In this document: positions 1 through 6,338 of the stretch, in pieces | How positions within the stretch are numbered: position 1 is the first letter of the stretch | How the letters are laid out: each line of letters starts with the position of its first letter | Origin: an uncultured Planctomycetota bacterium | GTDB taxonomy: Bacteria; Planctomycetota; Planctomycetia; Pirellulales; UBA1268 | DNA length: 9,640 bases | Assembly: GCA_905477565.1 (NCBI GenBank) | Contig: CAJQGO010000247.1 | Span: 1-9,640, forward strand | Direction: 5' to 3' | The notes under the pieces: generated by a model | Seen by the model: only the letters and a program-made list of their open reading frames with translations | The model's database searches: none | What the model was told of the DNA's origin: nothing | Program-made: the position numbers and the translations under genes

Positions 1-822
1 ACAAGTCTTGAGAGAAAAAAACTCTCCGAGACACTTGAAATGATGAAGCGACAAGATCCTACGTTTCGGGCGATTGAGAGTGAAGAAACTGGGCAAACAC
101 TGATATCTGGAATGGGCGAACTGCATCTCGAGGTCATCCGTCATCGGCTGGAACGAGAATTTAACCTCCATTGTCGGGTTCATAAGCCTCGGGTGAGCTA
201 CAAAGAAACGCTCGCGAAATCAGTACGAGTGCGGGGTGAATCGAATCGCCAGGTGGCTGGGCAGACGCTTGAGGCCACGGTCGCGCTCGCTGCTGAACCG
301 ACAGGCGAGCAGTCTGGCGTGACTGTCGAGCAGGGCTGGTTTCCCGAGTCTGAGCAGCTTGCTGAAGTTGCTCGCATAATGACTGAATCTGTGCGAGAGA
401 GTGCTGAAAGAGGAGGGCTGAAGGGGTGTCCGCTCTGGGGCGTACGGATTGTAGTACGTGAAACGACAGTTCCTGAGCCACTCCCGACAGATGTCGCCAT
501 TCGAATCGCCGCTGCTGATGGTATTGAACAGATGCTCGAAGCGGCTGGAACAGTCCTTTTGGAGCCGGTCATGCGGATTGAGGTGAGTGTGCCAGAAGAG
601 CATTTGGGCGATGTGATAAATGATTTGCAGCAGCGTCGAGCCATTATTACAGCGACTGAAATACGAAGCGGCATGAACGTTCTGACCGCCGAAGCTCCAC
701 TTGCCGAGATGTTTGGTTACTCAGCGGCCGTTCGGAGTGTGAGTCAGGGCAGGGCAAGCTTTACAATGGCTCCGTTGAAGTATGGACCGGCATCTGCGGA
801 AACCGCTGAGTCATTTGTCTGA
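1..822 (+). CDS. fusA: Elongation factor G paralogue, C-terminal part (5' end outside window)
   Basis: The reading frame is open from base 1 and ends at TGA 820-822, giving 273 residues of a protein usually near 690-700. EF-G is the GTPase that drives translocation or, in some paralogues, ribosome recycling. The G domain and domain II lie upstream of the window. What is visible is the end of domain III (GMGELHLEV, residues 37-45), domain IV, and domain V from LLEPVMRIEV (residue 186) through AEMFGYSAAVRS to the C-terminus. Domain IV is atypical. The usual GQYGH-type motif at its start is replaced by VAGQTLEATV, and the conserved HDVDSS tip is replaced by a proline-containing loop (ETTVPEPLPTD, about 460-492) two residues longer. 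Family membership is certain. Assignment as the main translocase is doubtful, and an EFG II or spdEFG2-like paralogue is possible. The symbol follows its position before rpsJ. Confidence 0.93.
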   Translation, partial: TSLERKKLSETLEMMKRQDPTFRAIESEETGQTLISGMGELHLEVIRHRLEREFNLHCRVHKPRVSYKETLAKSVRVRGESNRQVAGQTLEATVALAAEPTGEQSGVTVEQGWFPESEQLAEVARIMTESVRESAERGGLKGCPLWGVRIVVRETTVPEPLPTDVAIRIAAADGIEQMLEAAGTVLLEPVMRIEVSVPEEHLGDVINDLQQRRAIITATEIRSGMNVLTAEAPLAEMFGYSAAVRSVSQGRASFTMAPLKYGPASAETAESFV

Positions 823-871
823 CCAGATGGACCGGCGGTGCACAGAATACTCCGAAAAACAAGCCGGTGTG

Positions 872-900
872 TTGACATCCCTACTCTGCGGTCTTACATT
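872..900 (+). promoter_or_regulatory. Candidate sigma-70-type promoter upstream of rpsJ
   Basis: TTGACA at 872-877 is a perfect -35 hexamer. After a 17-nt spacer comes TACATT at 895-900, a 4/6 match to TATAAT. Transcription would start near 907, about 190 nt before rpsJ. It is the best promoter match I see in the fusA-rpsJ spacer. An inverted repeat ACCGGC/GCCGGT (831-836 and 863-868) lies just upstream. This is seen by motif only; whether it is active is inference. Confidence 0.45.
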
Positions 901-919
901 TCGAGGTTCCTTCACAGAT

Positions 920-947
920 GGCCCCCGGTTCCTCATTGGGCTTGGCC
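920..947 (+). promoter_or_regulatory. Leader hairpin upstream of the rpsJ-proximal terminator
   Basis: GGCC 920-923 can pair with GGCC 944-947, and CCC 924-926 with GGG 938-940. This gives 7 bp with a 3-nt bulge and an 11-nt loop. The 3' arm (945-950, GCCGAG) is also perfectly complementary to CTCGGC 984-989, so an alternative fold enclosing the terminator is possible. With the promoter before it and the terminator after it, it resembles an attenuator leader. The pairing was found by eye and the function is inferred. Confidence 0.35.
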
Positions 948-959
948 GAGGTGGAGTTT

Positions 960-980
960 GCCGTTTCGACGGCTTTTTTT
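960..980 (+). terminator. Rho-independent terminator between fusA and rpsJ
   Basis: Perfect 5-bp stem GCCGT (960-964) and ACGGC (969-973) closes a TTCG tetraloop and is followed directly by seven T (974-980). It lies 138 nt after the fusA stop and 116 nt before rpsJ. It could end the upstream transcription unit. Because it is downstream of the candidate promoter at 872-900, it could also act as an attenuator of the S10 operon. The short stem suggests termination may be partial. Confidence 0.7.
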
Positions 981-1096
981 AGTCTCGGCGACAGTCCTGT
1001 CGACGTCACGCACTCACATTTTAGTGTGAAAAAAGGTGGCATTCACAGAGCAGTGGTCAGGACAGTGTTCAGAGAAAGTGGAATTGGAGTTTTGCC

Positions 1097-1423
1097 GTGG
1101 CTGCGCCGACGCAGGAAATAATTCGCATTCGTATGGAAGCGTATGACCATGCGGTACTCGACCAGAGTGCTGCAGAGATCGTTGATACGGCCAAGCGAAC
1201 AAATTCAGAGGTACATGGACCAATACCACTTCCAACACGAATTGAACGGTACACGGTGCTTTCGGGCCCGCATGTTGATAAGAAGGCCCGCCAGCAGTAC
1301 GAGATTCGAACGCATAAGCGGGTTGTCGATATTGTTCAGGCGACGGCCAAGACGATTGAGGCTCTTAATAAACTGAGCCTCCCGGCTGGTGTAGATATCA
1401 AGATTAAGGCCTCTTCGGCGTAA
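1097..1423 (+). CDS. rpsJ: 30S ribosomal protein S10
   Basis: This 108-residue protein matches S10 (uS10; about 102 residues in E. coli) over its whole length: [17 protein letters not shown] near the N-terminus, [35 protein letters not shown] in the middle, with [22 protein letters not shown] at the end. S10 sits in the head of the 30S subunit and in other bacteria also binds NusB in transcription antitermination. The start is GTG 1097, supported by GGAG at 1086-1089, seven bases upstream. It is the first gene of the S10 cluster. A terminator and candidate promoter lie upstream and a 147-nt structured spacer follows. No tuf gene separates it from fusA, unlike the common str-operon order. Confidence 0.97.
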   Translation: MAAPTQEIIRIRMEAYDHAVLDQSAAEIVDTAKRTNSEVHGPIPLPTRIERYTVLSGPHVDKKARQQYEIRTHKRVVDIVQATAKTIEALNKLSLPAGVDIKIKASSA

Positions 1424-1450
1424 CTCGTTGAGGTTGAAGGATGAGAGTGA

Positions 1451-1556
1451 AGCCTGCGGGTTTCAAGGGTAAAGAAAACGCAAACTAGGAGCGCAAAGTT
1501 CATGCTTGGAAGGCTTCGCGGGTAAGGGTCGAAGGGAAACGACTTCTCCCGCAGCT
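1451..1556 (+). promoter_or_regulatory. Candidate structured RNA element between rpsJ and rplC
   Basis: The 147-nt spacer holds CCCGC at 1548-1552, which has two competing partners. The local hairpin pairs GCGGG 1518-1522 with 1548-1552 and GTCG 1528-1531 with CGAC 1540-1543. The long-range helix pairs 1451-1460 (AGCCTGCGGG) with 1548-1556 over nine base pairs with one bulged C. If the long helix forms, CTTCG 1514-1518 can pair with CGAAG 1530-1534 inside it. The element ends at the likely SD of rplC (AAGAGG, 1557-1562). This suggests translational control or ribosomal-protein autoregulation. The complementarity is seen; the function is inferred. Confidence 0.4.
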
Positions 1557-1570
1557 AAGAGGCTTCAGGT

Positions 1571-2455
1571 GTGACGAAAGATGCTTTGTTGGCCTTGGCT
1601 GACGAAGCATCCATTAGAGAGAAAAATATGGCTGCAGAAGATCAAAAAGACGAAACACCTGAAAGCCAGTCGGATAGCGATGCATCTGCGGTTGCTACGG
1701 CACCTGAGCCGGCAGAAATGGGGCGAAAAGGTCTGTTGGGTCGTAAAGTTGGGATGACCCAAGTTTTTGATGAGGATGGCACAGTTGTTCCGGTAACTGT
1801 TATTGAGGCAGGCCCCTGCACAGTGCTCCTTTCCCGTTCCGCTGAGCGAGATGGCTATGATGCCATTCAGGTCGGTTACAGAGATAAGCCCCGCCGTCTA
1901 GCAAGTCGTTCTGTGCGTGGTCAGGTTGTCAAACTTGATAGTAAGCGTGCAAAGAAACGAAGTCATGCCGGGGTCGAAATGGTGGCCAAGGCTGACTGTG
2001 AGCCACAACGTTTTGTTAGAGAGTTTCGTGGTGAAACAAAGGCTCGTGTGGGCCAAAAAATTACAGTTTCAGTTTTCGAAGGATGTGATGCCGTTGATGT
2101 GATCGGCGTATCTAAAGGCCGGGGAACCGCTGGTGTTATGAAGCGTCATGGCTTTAGTGGGCAGCGAGCAAGTCATGGCGTGAAGAAAGTGCATCGGCAT
2201 CAGGGTGGTACTGGAATGTGTCAGTCCCCTGGTCGTCTCTTCAAGGGAAAGAAGATGGCTGGACGCTTTGGAAATGAGCGGTCCACTATGAGAAATCTTC
2301 GTCTTGTGGATATCGACAGCGATCGGAATCTTCTGGTGGTGCGAGGCGCAGTACCTGGGCCGAATGGTGGTTATGTCGTTGTTCGGCAAACCAACAAAGT
2401 GAAGCGTTCGGGTGGTGTTGGAACGCCCACTACGAAGAAGAAGGGTGCAAAATGA
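1571..2455 (+). CDS. rplC: 50S ribosomal protein L3 with acidic N-terminal extension
   Basis: L3 (uL3) binds 23S rRNA early in 50S assembly and reaches the peptidyl transferase centre. The core starts at GLLGRKVGMTQVFDEDG and includes KGRGTAGVMKRHGFSGQRASHG, and GMCQSPGRLFKGKKMAGRFG with the glutamine (residue 218) that aligns with the Gln methylated in E. coli L3. The total of 294 residues is well above the usual 205-220. The surplus is an Asp/Glu/Ser-rich stretch of about 50 residues before the core plus a short basic tail. The start is uncertain. GTG 1571 has AAGAGG eight bases upstream (1557-1562). ATG 1628 has a purine run AGAGAG and would give 275 residues (MAAEDQKDE). ATG 1718 lacks an SD. 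The stop overlaps the rplD start (ATGA), implying translational coupling. Confidence 0.95.
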   Translation: MTKDALLALADEASIREKNMAAEDQKDETPESQSDSDASAVATAPEPAEMGRKGLLGRKVGMTQVFDEDGTVVPVTVIEAGPCTVLLSRSAERDGYDAIQVGYRDKPRRLASRSVRGQVVKLDSKRAKKRSHAGVEMVAKADCEPQRFVREFRGETKARVGQKITVSVFEGCDAVDVIGVSKGRGTAGVMKRHGFSGQRASHGVKKVHRHQGGTGMCQSPGRLFKGKKMAGRFGNERSTMRNLRLVDIDSDRNLLVVRGAVPGPNGGYVVVRQTNKVKRSGGVGTPTTKKKGAK

Positions 2456-3189
2456 ACCTCACTGTCTATAACGCAGCCGGAAAACAAGTTGGTAAATACG
2501 AGATCGACCCGTCAGAGTTGTCTCCCAAAATCAACAAGCAATTGTTGCACGATGCGGTTGTGATGTATCAAGCTAATCTTCGACAAGGCACATTTCGTAC
2601 AAAGAGTCGGGGAGAGGTTTCCGGCACGACAAAAAAAATGTATCGCCAGAAGGGCACCGGAAATGCCCGTGCTGGTTCGAAAAGAAGTGGTGTTCGTCGC
2701 GGTGGTGGGCATATATTCGCAAAACGCCCACGAGATTTTAGTTGGAGGATGCCACGAAAAGCGCTTCAGTCAGCCACTCGAATGGCGTTAGCGGCTCGTC
2801 TCGCAGATGAAGAAGTAACGCTTGTTGAGAGCCTTGATTTTGACTCTCCCAAGACGAAGTCAATGGTGGCGACGCTCAATTCGCTAGGCATGGCCGGCAA
2901 AACCGTCTTGGTTTCTTCGGATGCCCATGACGGTAACCTTTGGAAGAGCGCACGAAACATTCAGGGCGTTACTGTCTCGCCCGTTGCTGAACTAAATGCC
3001 TTGTCAATCCTCCAGCCGAGAGCGATTGTGATGACTACTGCGGCAATAGATGCGTTTCGGGAAGAGACTAAACGACTTCGTGAGAGCAGCCGAACCAGGT
3101 CAGCTCGCAAGCAAGGTGGCCGCAAGAGTGCGAAAGCTTCTGCTCGGAGTCGCGCGGCGTCTCAAGGCAAGCAAGAAGGAGAAGCGTAG
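2452..3189 (+). CDS. rplD: 50S ribosomal protein L4
   Basis: L4 (uL4) is an early 50S assembly protein whose extended loop lines the exit tunnel. In E. coli it also represses the S10 operon. The tunnel loop is recognisable at about residues 50-100, with SGTTKKMYRQKGTGNARAG and GGGHIFAKRPRDFSWRMPRKA. The globular part follows (ATRMALAARL; TVLVSSDA; LNALSILQPRAIVMT). At 245 residues it exceeds the usual 200-207; the extra length is a Lys/Arg/Ser/Ala-rich tail after about residue 205, ending in QGKQEGEA. The start ATG 2452 overlaps the rplC stop by four bases and has AGAAGGG just upstream. rplW follows after three bases. Because L4 is the known S10-operon regulator in gammaproteobacteria, it is a natural candidate ligand for the leader structures upstream, but nothing in the sequence shows that. 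Confidence 0.97.
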   Translation: MNLTVYNAAGKQVGKYEIDPSELSPKINKQLLHDAVVMYQANLRQGTFRTKSRGEVSGTTKKMYRQKGTGNARAGSKRSGVRRGGGHIFAKRPRDFSWRMPRKALQSATRMALAARLADEEVTLVESLDFDSPKTKSMVATLNSLGMAGKTVLVSSDAHDGNLWKSARNIQGVTVSPVAELNALSILQPRAIVMTTAAIDAFREETKRLRESSRTRSARKQGGRKSAKASARSRAASQGKQEGEA

Positions 3190-3192
3190 CTC

Positions 3193-3513
3193 ATGGCGGT
3201 TCCAATCCCCCCTGCACCAAAACTGAATCCTAATCTAGCCCCCCATCAGGTCATTATACGGCCGTTGGTGACAGAGAAGGGTATGCATCGTGCGAATCGT
3301 AACAATGCGTATGCGTTTGAAGTTGCGACAGCGGCGAGTAAGGCAGACGTTCGCCATGCAATCGAAGAGTTGTTTCAGGTGCGAGTCAGCAAGGTGGCGG
3401 TGCAAAATAGGCTTGGGAAGATGCGTCGCAGTCGGATGCGGCGAGGGAGCACGAAACCATGGAAAAAAGCAATAGTGACTCTCAATGCAGAGGACAAAAT
3501 TACGCTCTTCTAG
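3193..3513 (+). CDS. rplW: 50S ribosomal protein L23
   Basis: L23 (uL23) sits at the exit-tunnel mouth and is the docking site for trigger factor and the signal recognition particle. The 106-residue product carries the family features: VIIRPLVTEKGMH (residues about 20-32), NAYAFEVATAASKADVRHAIEELFQVRVSKV, a basic hairpin GKMRRSRMRRGSTKPWKKA, and the C-terminal IVTLNAEDKI. The first 17 residues are proline-rich (MAVPIPPAPKLNPNLAP), a modest extension over the roughly 95-100-residue norm. The ATG lies three bases after the rplD stop. AAGGAG (3176-3181), inside the rplD tail, is 11 bases upstream. Confidence 0.96.
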   Translation: MAVPIPPAPKLNPNLAPHQVIIRPLVTEKGMHRANRNNAYAFEVATAASKADVRHAIEELFQVRVSKVAVQNRLGKMRRSRMRRGSTKPWKKAIVTLNAEDKITLF

Positions 3514-3577
3514 GTTTTGCCGCAACGATTTTGAGTACAGGTTGAAAAAAGAACATAGCGACGGGAAGTACTGACTT

Positions 3578-4435
3578 ATGGGAATTCGAATTTACAAGCC
3601 GACAAGTGCCGGACGCCGCACCGCGAGTGTGTCGGACTTTGCTGAATTGACCCCGGGTGCAGACGTTCCTAAGAACTTGCGAGTACGGAAGAAAAAAACC
3701 GGCGGCCGGAATAATCAAGGGAAAATCACATCCCGTCATCGCGGTGGCGGCCATATGCAGCATTACCGTCTTATTGATTTCCGTCGCAATAAAGATGGTA
3801 TTCCTGGCAAGGTTAACTCTGTTCAATACGATCCAAATCGAACATGCCGCATAGCCCTCATTCACTATGTCGATGGCGAAAAGCGATTCATCCTTTCCCC
3901 TGATGGACTTGAGGTTGGCAGTACGGTTGTGAGTGGCGCGGATGCGAGTCCTGAAGTTGGCAATTCGTTGCCTCTATCGGCAATTCCTCTGAGCACTACA
4001 ATTCACAACATTGAACTTCAGCCTGGTCGTGGTGGTCGGCTCTGCAGGTCGGCAGGAACATCAGCCACGCTTATGGCTCGCGAAGCAGGGTGGGCTCAGA
4101 TCTCCCTGCCTTCCGGCGAAATCCGTCGTGTTCCGGCAGCCTGCCGTGCAACTATTGGAGCTATCGGAAACTCAGAGCATATGAATGTCCGGCTTGGAAA
4201 AGCTGGTCGAAGCCGTTGGCTCGGCAGGCGACCTCATGTCCGTGGCACAGCAATGAACCCGATTGATCATCCGCATGGTGGTGGTGAGGGTAGAACAAAA
4301 GGTGGTCGTCATCCTGTCAGCCCCTCAGGCAAAAGTGCAAAGGGAGGCGGAACGAGAAAGCCTCGGAAGCCATCAGGCGCATCAATTATCCGTCGCCGAA
4401 AGAGTAAGCGGTACGGGCAGATTCGGGTGAAGTAG
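3578..4435 (+). CDS. rplB: 50S ribosomal protein L2
   Basis: L2 (uL2) is needed for subunit association and for the peptidyl transferase centre. The 285-residue protein (family about 275) shows the expected order. The N-terminal segment contains [29 protein letters not shown]. The OB-like and SH3-like domains contain [64 protein letters not shown] and [18 protein letters not shown]. The C-terminal signature is [24 protein letters not shown] (from residue 226), including the conserved HPH histidines. The end is strongly basic ([14 protein letters not shown]). The start ATG 3578 has GGGAAG nine bases upstream, in a 64-nt spacer with no clear promoter. Confidence 0.98.
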   Translation: MGIRIYKPTSAGRRTASVSDFAELTPGADVPKNLRVRKKKTGGRNNQGKITSRHRGGGHMQHYRLIDFRRNKDGIPGKVNSVQYDPNRTCRIALIHYVDGEKRFILSPDGLEVGSTVVSGADASPEVGNSLPLSAIPLSTTIHNIELQPGRGGRLCRSAGTSATLMAREAGWAQISLPSGEIRRVPAACRATIGAIGNSEHMNVRLGKAGRSRWLGRRPHVRGTAMNPIDHPHGGGEGRTKGGRHPVSPSGKSAKGGGTRKPRKPSGASIIRRRKSKRYGQIRVK

Positions 4436-4507
4436 AAATCAAACTTTAAGATATAGACGAAAAAGCAGCGACACGTAGGTGTGAATCAGGTAACTGGAAA
4501 GTAGATC

Positions 4508-4774
4508 ATGGGACGCAGTTCGAAAAAAGGACCATTCGTTGATCCTCGGCTTTATGAGAAAGTCGAGAAGCAACTGTCTGGTGGTGATCGTGACCCGATC
4601 AAGACATGGTCACGTGCTTGTACGATTGTGCCCGAATTTATAGGGCTGACCTTCATGGTTCATAATGGTAAGCAGCACCTGAAGGTGTTTGTGACAGAGG
4701 ACATGGTTGGTCACAAGCTTGGAGAGTTTTCACCCAGCCGTACCTTCCGGGGTCATGGCGGGAAGGGAAAGTAA
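4508..4774 (+). CDS. rpsS: 30S ribosomal protein S19
   Basis: S19 (uS19) lies in the 30S head near the A and P sites and pairs with S13. The 88-residue product is close to the usual 91-93 and has every signature: [12 protein letters not shown] at the N-terminus, [55 protein letters not shown] to the end. The start ATG 4508 follows a weak purine-rich site (GGAAAG). The 72-nt spacer after rplB contains only a 4-bp hairpin (ACAC 4471-4474 with GTGT 4479-4482). rplV follows after 11 bases, so the two genes are probably co-translated. Confidence 0.98.
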   Translation: MGRSSKKGPFVDPRLYEKVEKQLSGGDRDPIKTWSRACTIVPEFIGLTFMVHNGKQHLKVFVTEDMVGHKLGEFSPSRTFRGHGGKGK

Positions 4775-4785
4775 ACGAGGTATTC

Positions 4786-5172
4786 ATGGCCTATACAGCA
4801 ACGCACAAATATGCCCGGATCAGTGCCCGTAAGGTGCGGCATCTTGCCAGCCTTGTTCGCGGCAAGTTTGCAGACGAGGCATTGGATATCCTGCGTTTCC
4901 AGCCACACCGTGGTGCTCGCATGTTGGAGAAAGTTATTAAAAGTGCACTTGGGAATGCTGAACATCAGCAGGCTCCTGGTGTCGATGATCTTGTCGTGGT
5001 CGATGCACGAATCGATGGTGGTCCGATGTTTAAGCGGTATCAGCCAAGAGCGCGTGGCATGGCCTACGAAATCAAGAAAAGGATGTCACATATTAAGGTT
5101 TCACTGGATACGGTCGCCGTGGCAAGTTCCGACGGCAGCCAAACCTCTGGTGAAGCAGGAACTGAGGAATAG
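4786..5172 (+). CDS. rplV: 50S ribosomal protein L22
   Basis: L22 (uL22) contacts all 23S rRNA domains, and its long hairpin lines the exit tunnel. The core is typical: YARISARKVRHLASLVRGKFADEALDIL near the N-terminus, RGARMLEKVIKSALGNAEH in the middle, the hairpin MFKRYQPRARGMAYEIKKRMSHIKVSL at about residues 82-108. At 128 residues it is longer than the usual 110-115, owing to a Ser/Gly/Glu-rich acidic tail (VASSDGSQTSGEAGTEE). The start ATG 4786 is set by GAGG at 4777-4780, five bases upstream. It precedes rpsC by 47 bases. Confidence 0.97.
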   Translation: MAYTATHKYARISARKVRHLASLVRGKFADEALDILRFQPHRGARMLEKVIKSALGNAEHQQAPGVDDLVVVDARIDGGPMFKRYQPRARGMAYEIKKRMSHIKVSLDTVAVASSDGSQTSGEAGTEE

Positions 5173-5219
5173 TCACGGTCGCTGACTGGTCACTCGGAAA
5201 ACACAAAAGGGAAAAGAAA

Positions 5220-5915
5220 ATGGGTCAAAAAGTAAATCCAACTGGATTCCGCACCGGCATTACCGAGCCGTGGAAGAGCCGTTGGTATGCGCCCAAGAAA
5301 GAGTTTCGAGGCTTGCTGCTCGAAGACTTTAAAGTTCGTCGCTTCATGAAGAAAAAGTATCGTTCAGCGGCTATTGCAAAGGTCGAGATAGAGCGAACGC
5401 GGGACGAGGTGAAGGTCATTCTTCATTCTGCTCGACCTGGAGTGATTATTGGCCGAAAGGGGCAAGAGGTTGACCGTTTACAAGACGAGTTGCAAGAGCT
5501 GCTTGGTCGAAGAGTGAACCTGAAGGTCGAAGAGATCACTCGCCCTGAAATTCAGGCACAACTTGTCGCGGAAGATATTGCAGATCAGCTGGTGAAGCGG
5601 GCTGCCTTTCGAAGGACATTGAAACGAACAATTGAGAGCACAATGGATGCTGGCGCGAAAGGCGTCAAAATTCAGTTGGCAGGCAGACTAGGTGGGGCCG
5701 AAATGTCGCGACGCGAGAAAAGCATTGCGGGATCGATGCCCCTGTCAACGATACGAGCAAAGATTGATTACGGATTTTGTGAAGCACTAACAGCACAGGG
5801 ACACATCGGTGTTCAGGTGTGGGTGAACCAAGGGATGTACGAGGAGAACGGCGATGCCGCTGATGCCCAAGAGGGTCAAACACCGAAAAAGCCAAAGAGG
5901 TCGTATAAGAGGTGA
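5220..5915 (+). CDS. rpsC: 30S ribosomal protein S3
   Basis: S3 (uS3) forms part of the mRNA entry channel of the 30S subunit. The 231-residue product (E. coli 233) begins MGQKVNPTGFRTGITEPWKSRWYA. It carries the KH domain with GVIIGRKGQEVDRLQDEL (from residue 74). The C-terminal domain contains IQLAGRLGGAEMSRREKSIAGSMPLSTIRAKIDYGFCEA and TAQGHIGVQVWV. The start ATG 5220 has AAGGG at 5207-5211. The last 20 residues (from about 212, DAADAQEGQTPKKPKRSYKR) are encoded by DNA that also encodes the start of L16 in another frame, and they also contain the upstream SD of rplP. Without that tail S3 would be about 211 residues. Confidence 0.98.
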   Translation: MGQKVNPTGFRTGITEPWKSRWYAPKKEFRGLLLEDFKVRRFMKKKYRSAAIAKVEIERTRDEVKVILHSARPGVIIGRKGQEVDRLQDELQELLGRRVNLKVEEITRPEIQAQLVAEDIADQLVKRAAFRRTLKRTIESTMDAGAKGVKIQLAGRLGGAEMSRREKSIAGSMPLSTIRAKIDYGFCEALTAQGHIGVQVWVNQGMYEENGDAADAQEGQTPKKPKRSYKR

Positions 5916-6270
5916 GGCGACTCGTGGAAACAGGGTCATCTTCGGTGAATTCGGCCTCCAAGCCGAACAACCGGGGTGGCTTCCTGCTGCCACGATTGAG
6001 GCCGGCCGAATTGCCGCCCAGCAGTATCTGCGGGGCGGTGGACGACTGTATATACGCGTGTTTCCGCATAAATCAATTACCTCCATCCCATTGGAAACCC
6101 GTATGGGTAAAGGGAAAGGCGAACCGGATTTCTGGGCTGCAGTTATTCGTCCTGGGACGGTTCTCTTTGAGATTGGTGGTGTGACAGAAGATGTTGCAAA
6201 GGTGTGCTTTGCACGGCTTGCTCACAAGATGCCGGTACGAGTGCGAATGGTAAAAAAGAGGACAATGTAG
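5854..6270 (+). CDS. rplP: 50S ribosomal protein L16, start inside rpsC
   Basis: L16 (uL16) is a late 50S assembly protein next to the A-site tRNA. The 138-residue product (E. coli 136) aligns end to end: MPLMPKRVKHRKSQRGRIRG at the N-terminus, FGEFGLQAEQPGWLPAATIEAGR, RLYIRVFPHKSITSIPLETRMGKGKGEPDFWAAVIRPGTVLFEIGGV, and a basic end (MVKKRTM). The start is ATG 5854, 62 bases inside rpsC. A strong SD, GAGGAG at 5841-5846, lies seven bases upstream. The N-terminal residues PKRVKHRK are family-conserved, so the overlap is real rather than an over-extended call. ATG 5863 is a second in-frame option that would still overlap by 53 bases. Confidence 0.96.
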   Translation: MPLMPKRVKHRKSQRGRIRGEATRGNRVIFGEFGLQAEQPGWLPAATIEAGRIAAQQYLRGGGRLYIRVFPHKSITSIPLETRMGKGKGEPDFWAAVIRPGTVLFEIGGVTEDVAKVCFARLAHKMPVRVRMVKKRTM

Positions 6271-6276
6271 TTCAGG

Positions 6277-6309
6277 AGAATCCGATTTCGGTGTGTCCAT
6301 AGAATCCGA
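6277..6309 (+). repeat. 9-bp direct repeat in the rplP-rpmC spacer
   Basis: AGAATCCGA occurs at 6277-6285 and 6301-6309, with starts 24 bases apart. TCGG at 6288-6291 could also pair with CCGA at 6306-6309. The repeat fills much of the 68-nt spacer before rpmC. It is too short to assign a role. Confidence 0.3.
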
Positions 6310-6338
6310 CGGTCTCTGTTCAGAAAAGAAATTAATCG

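Noticed and set aside
198..674. Long open frame on the - strand (158 codons) inside fusA
   Set aside because: It lies antisense to a clearly conserved EF-G reading frame and its translation resembles no family. It is a shadow of the coding bias.
1014..1037. Hairpin TCACA/TGTGA followed by an A-rich run, as a terminator
   Set aside because: On the + strand the run is A rather than T. For a - strand terminator the A run would have to precede the hairpin. The stem is only 5 bp.
918..1121. Possible leader peptide or small gene running into rpsJ
   Set aside because: Its ATG has no SD, the frame crosses the terminator hairpin and ends inside rpsJ, and its sequence is not protein-like.
4430..4457. 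TATAGA in the rplB-rpsS spacer as a -10 box
   Set aside because: No -35 match is present at the right distance and the position inside the operon gives no support.
4811..5185. Second + strand open frame (124 codons) overlapping rplV
   Set aside because: It is out of frame with the conserved L22 sequence, has no SD, and resembles no known protein.
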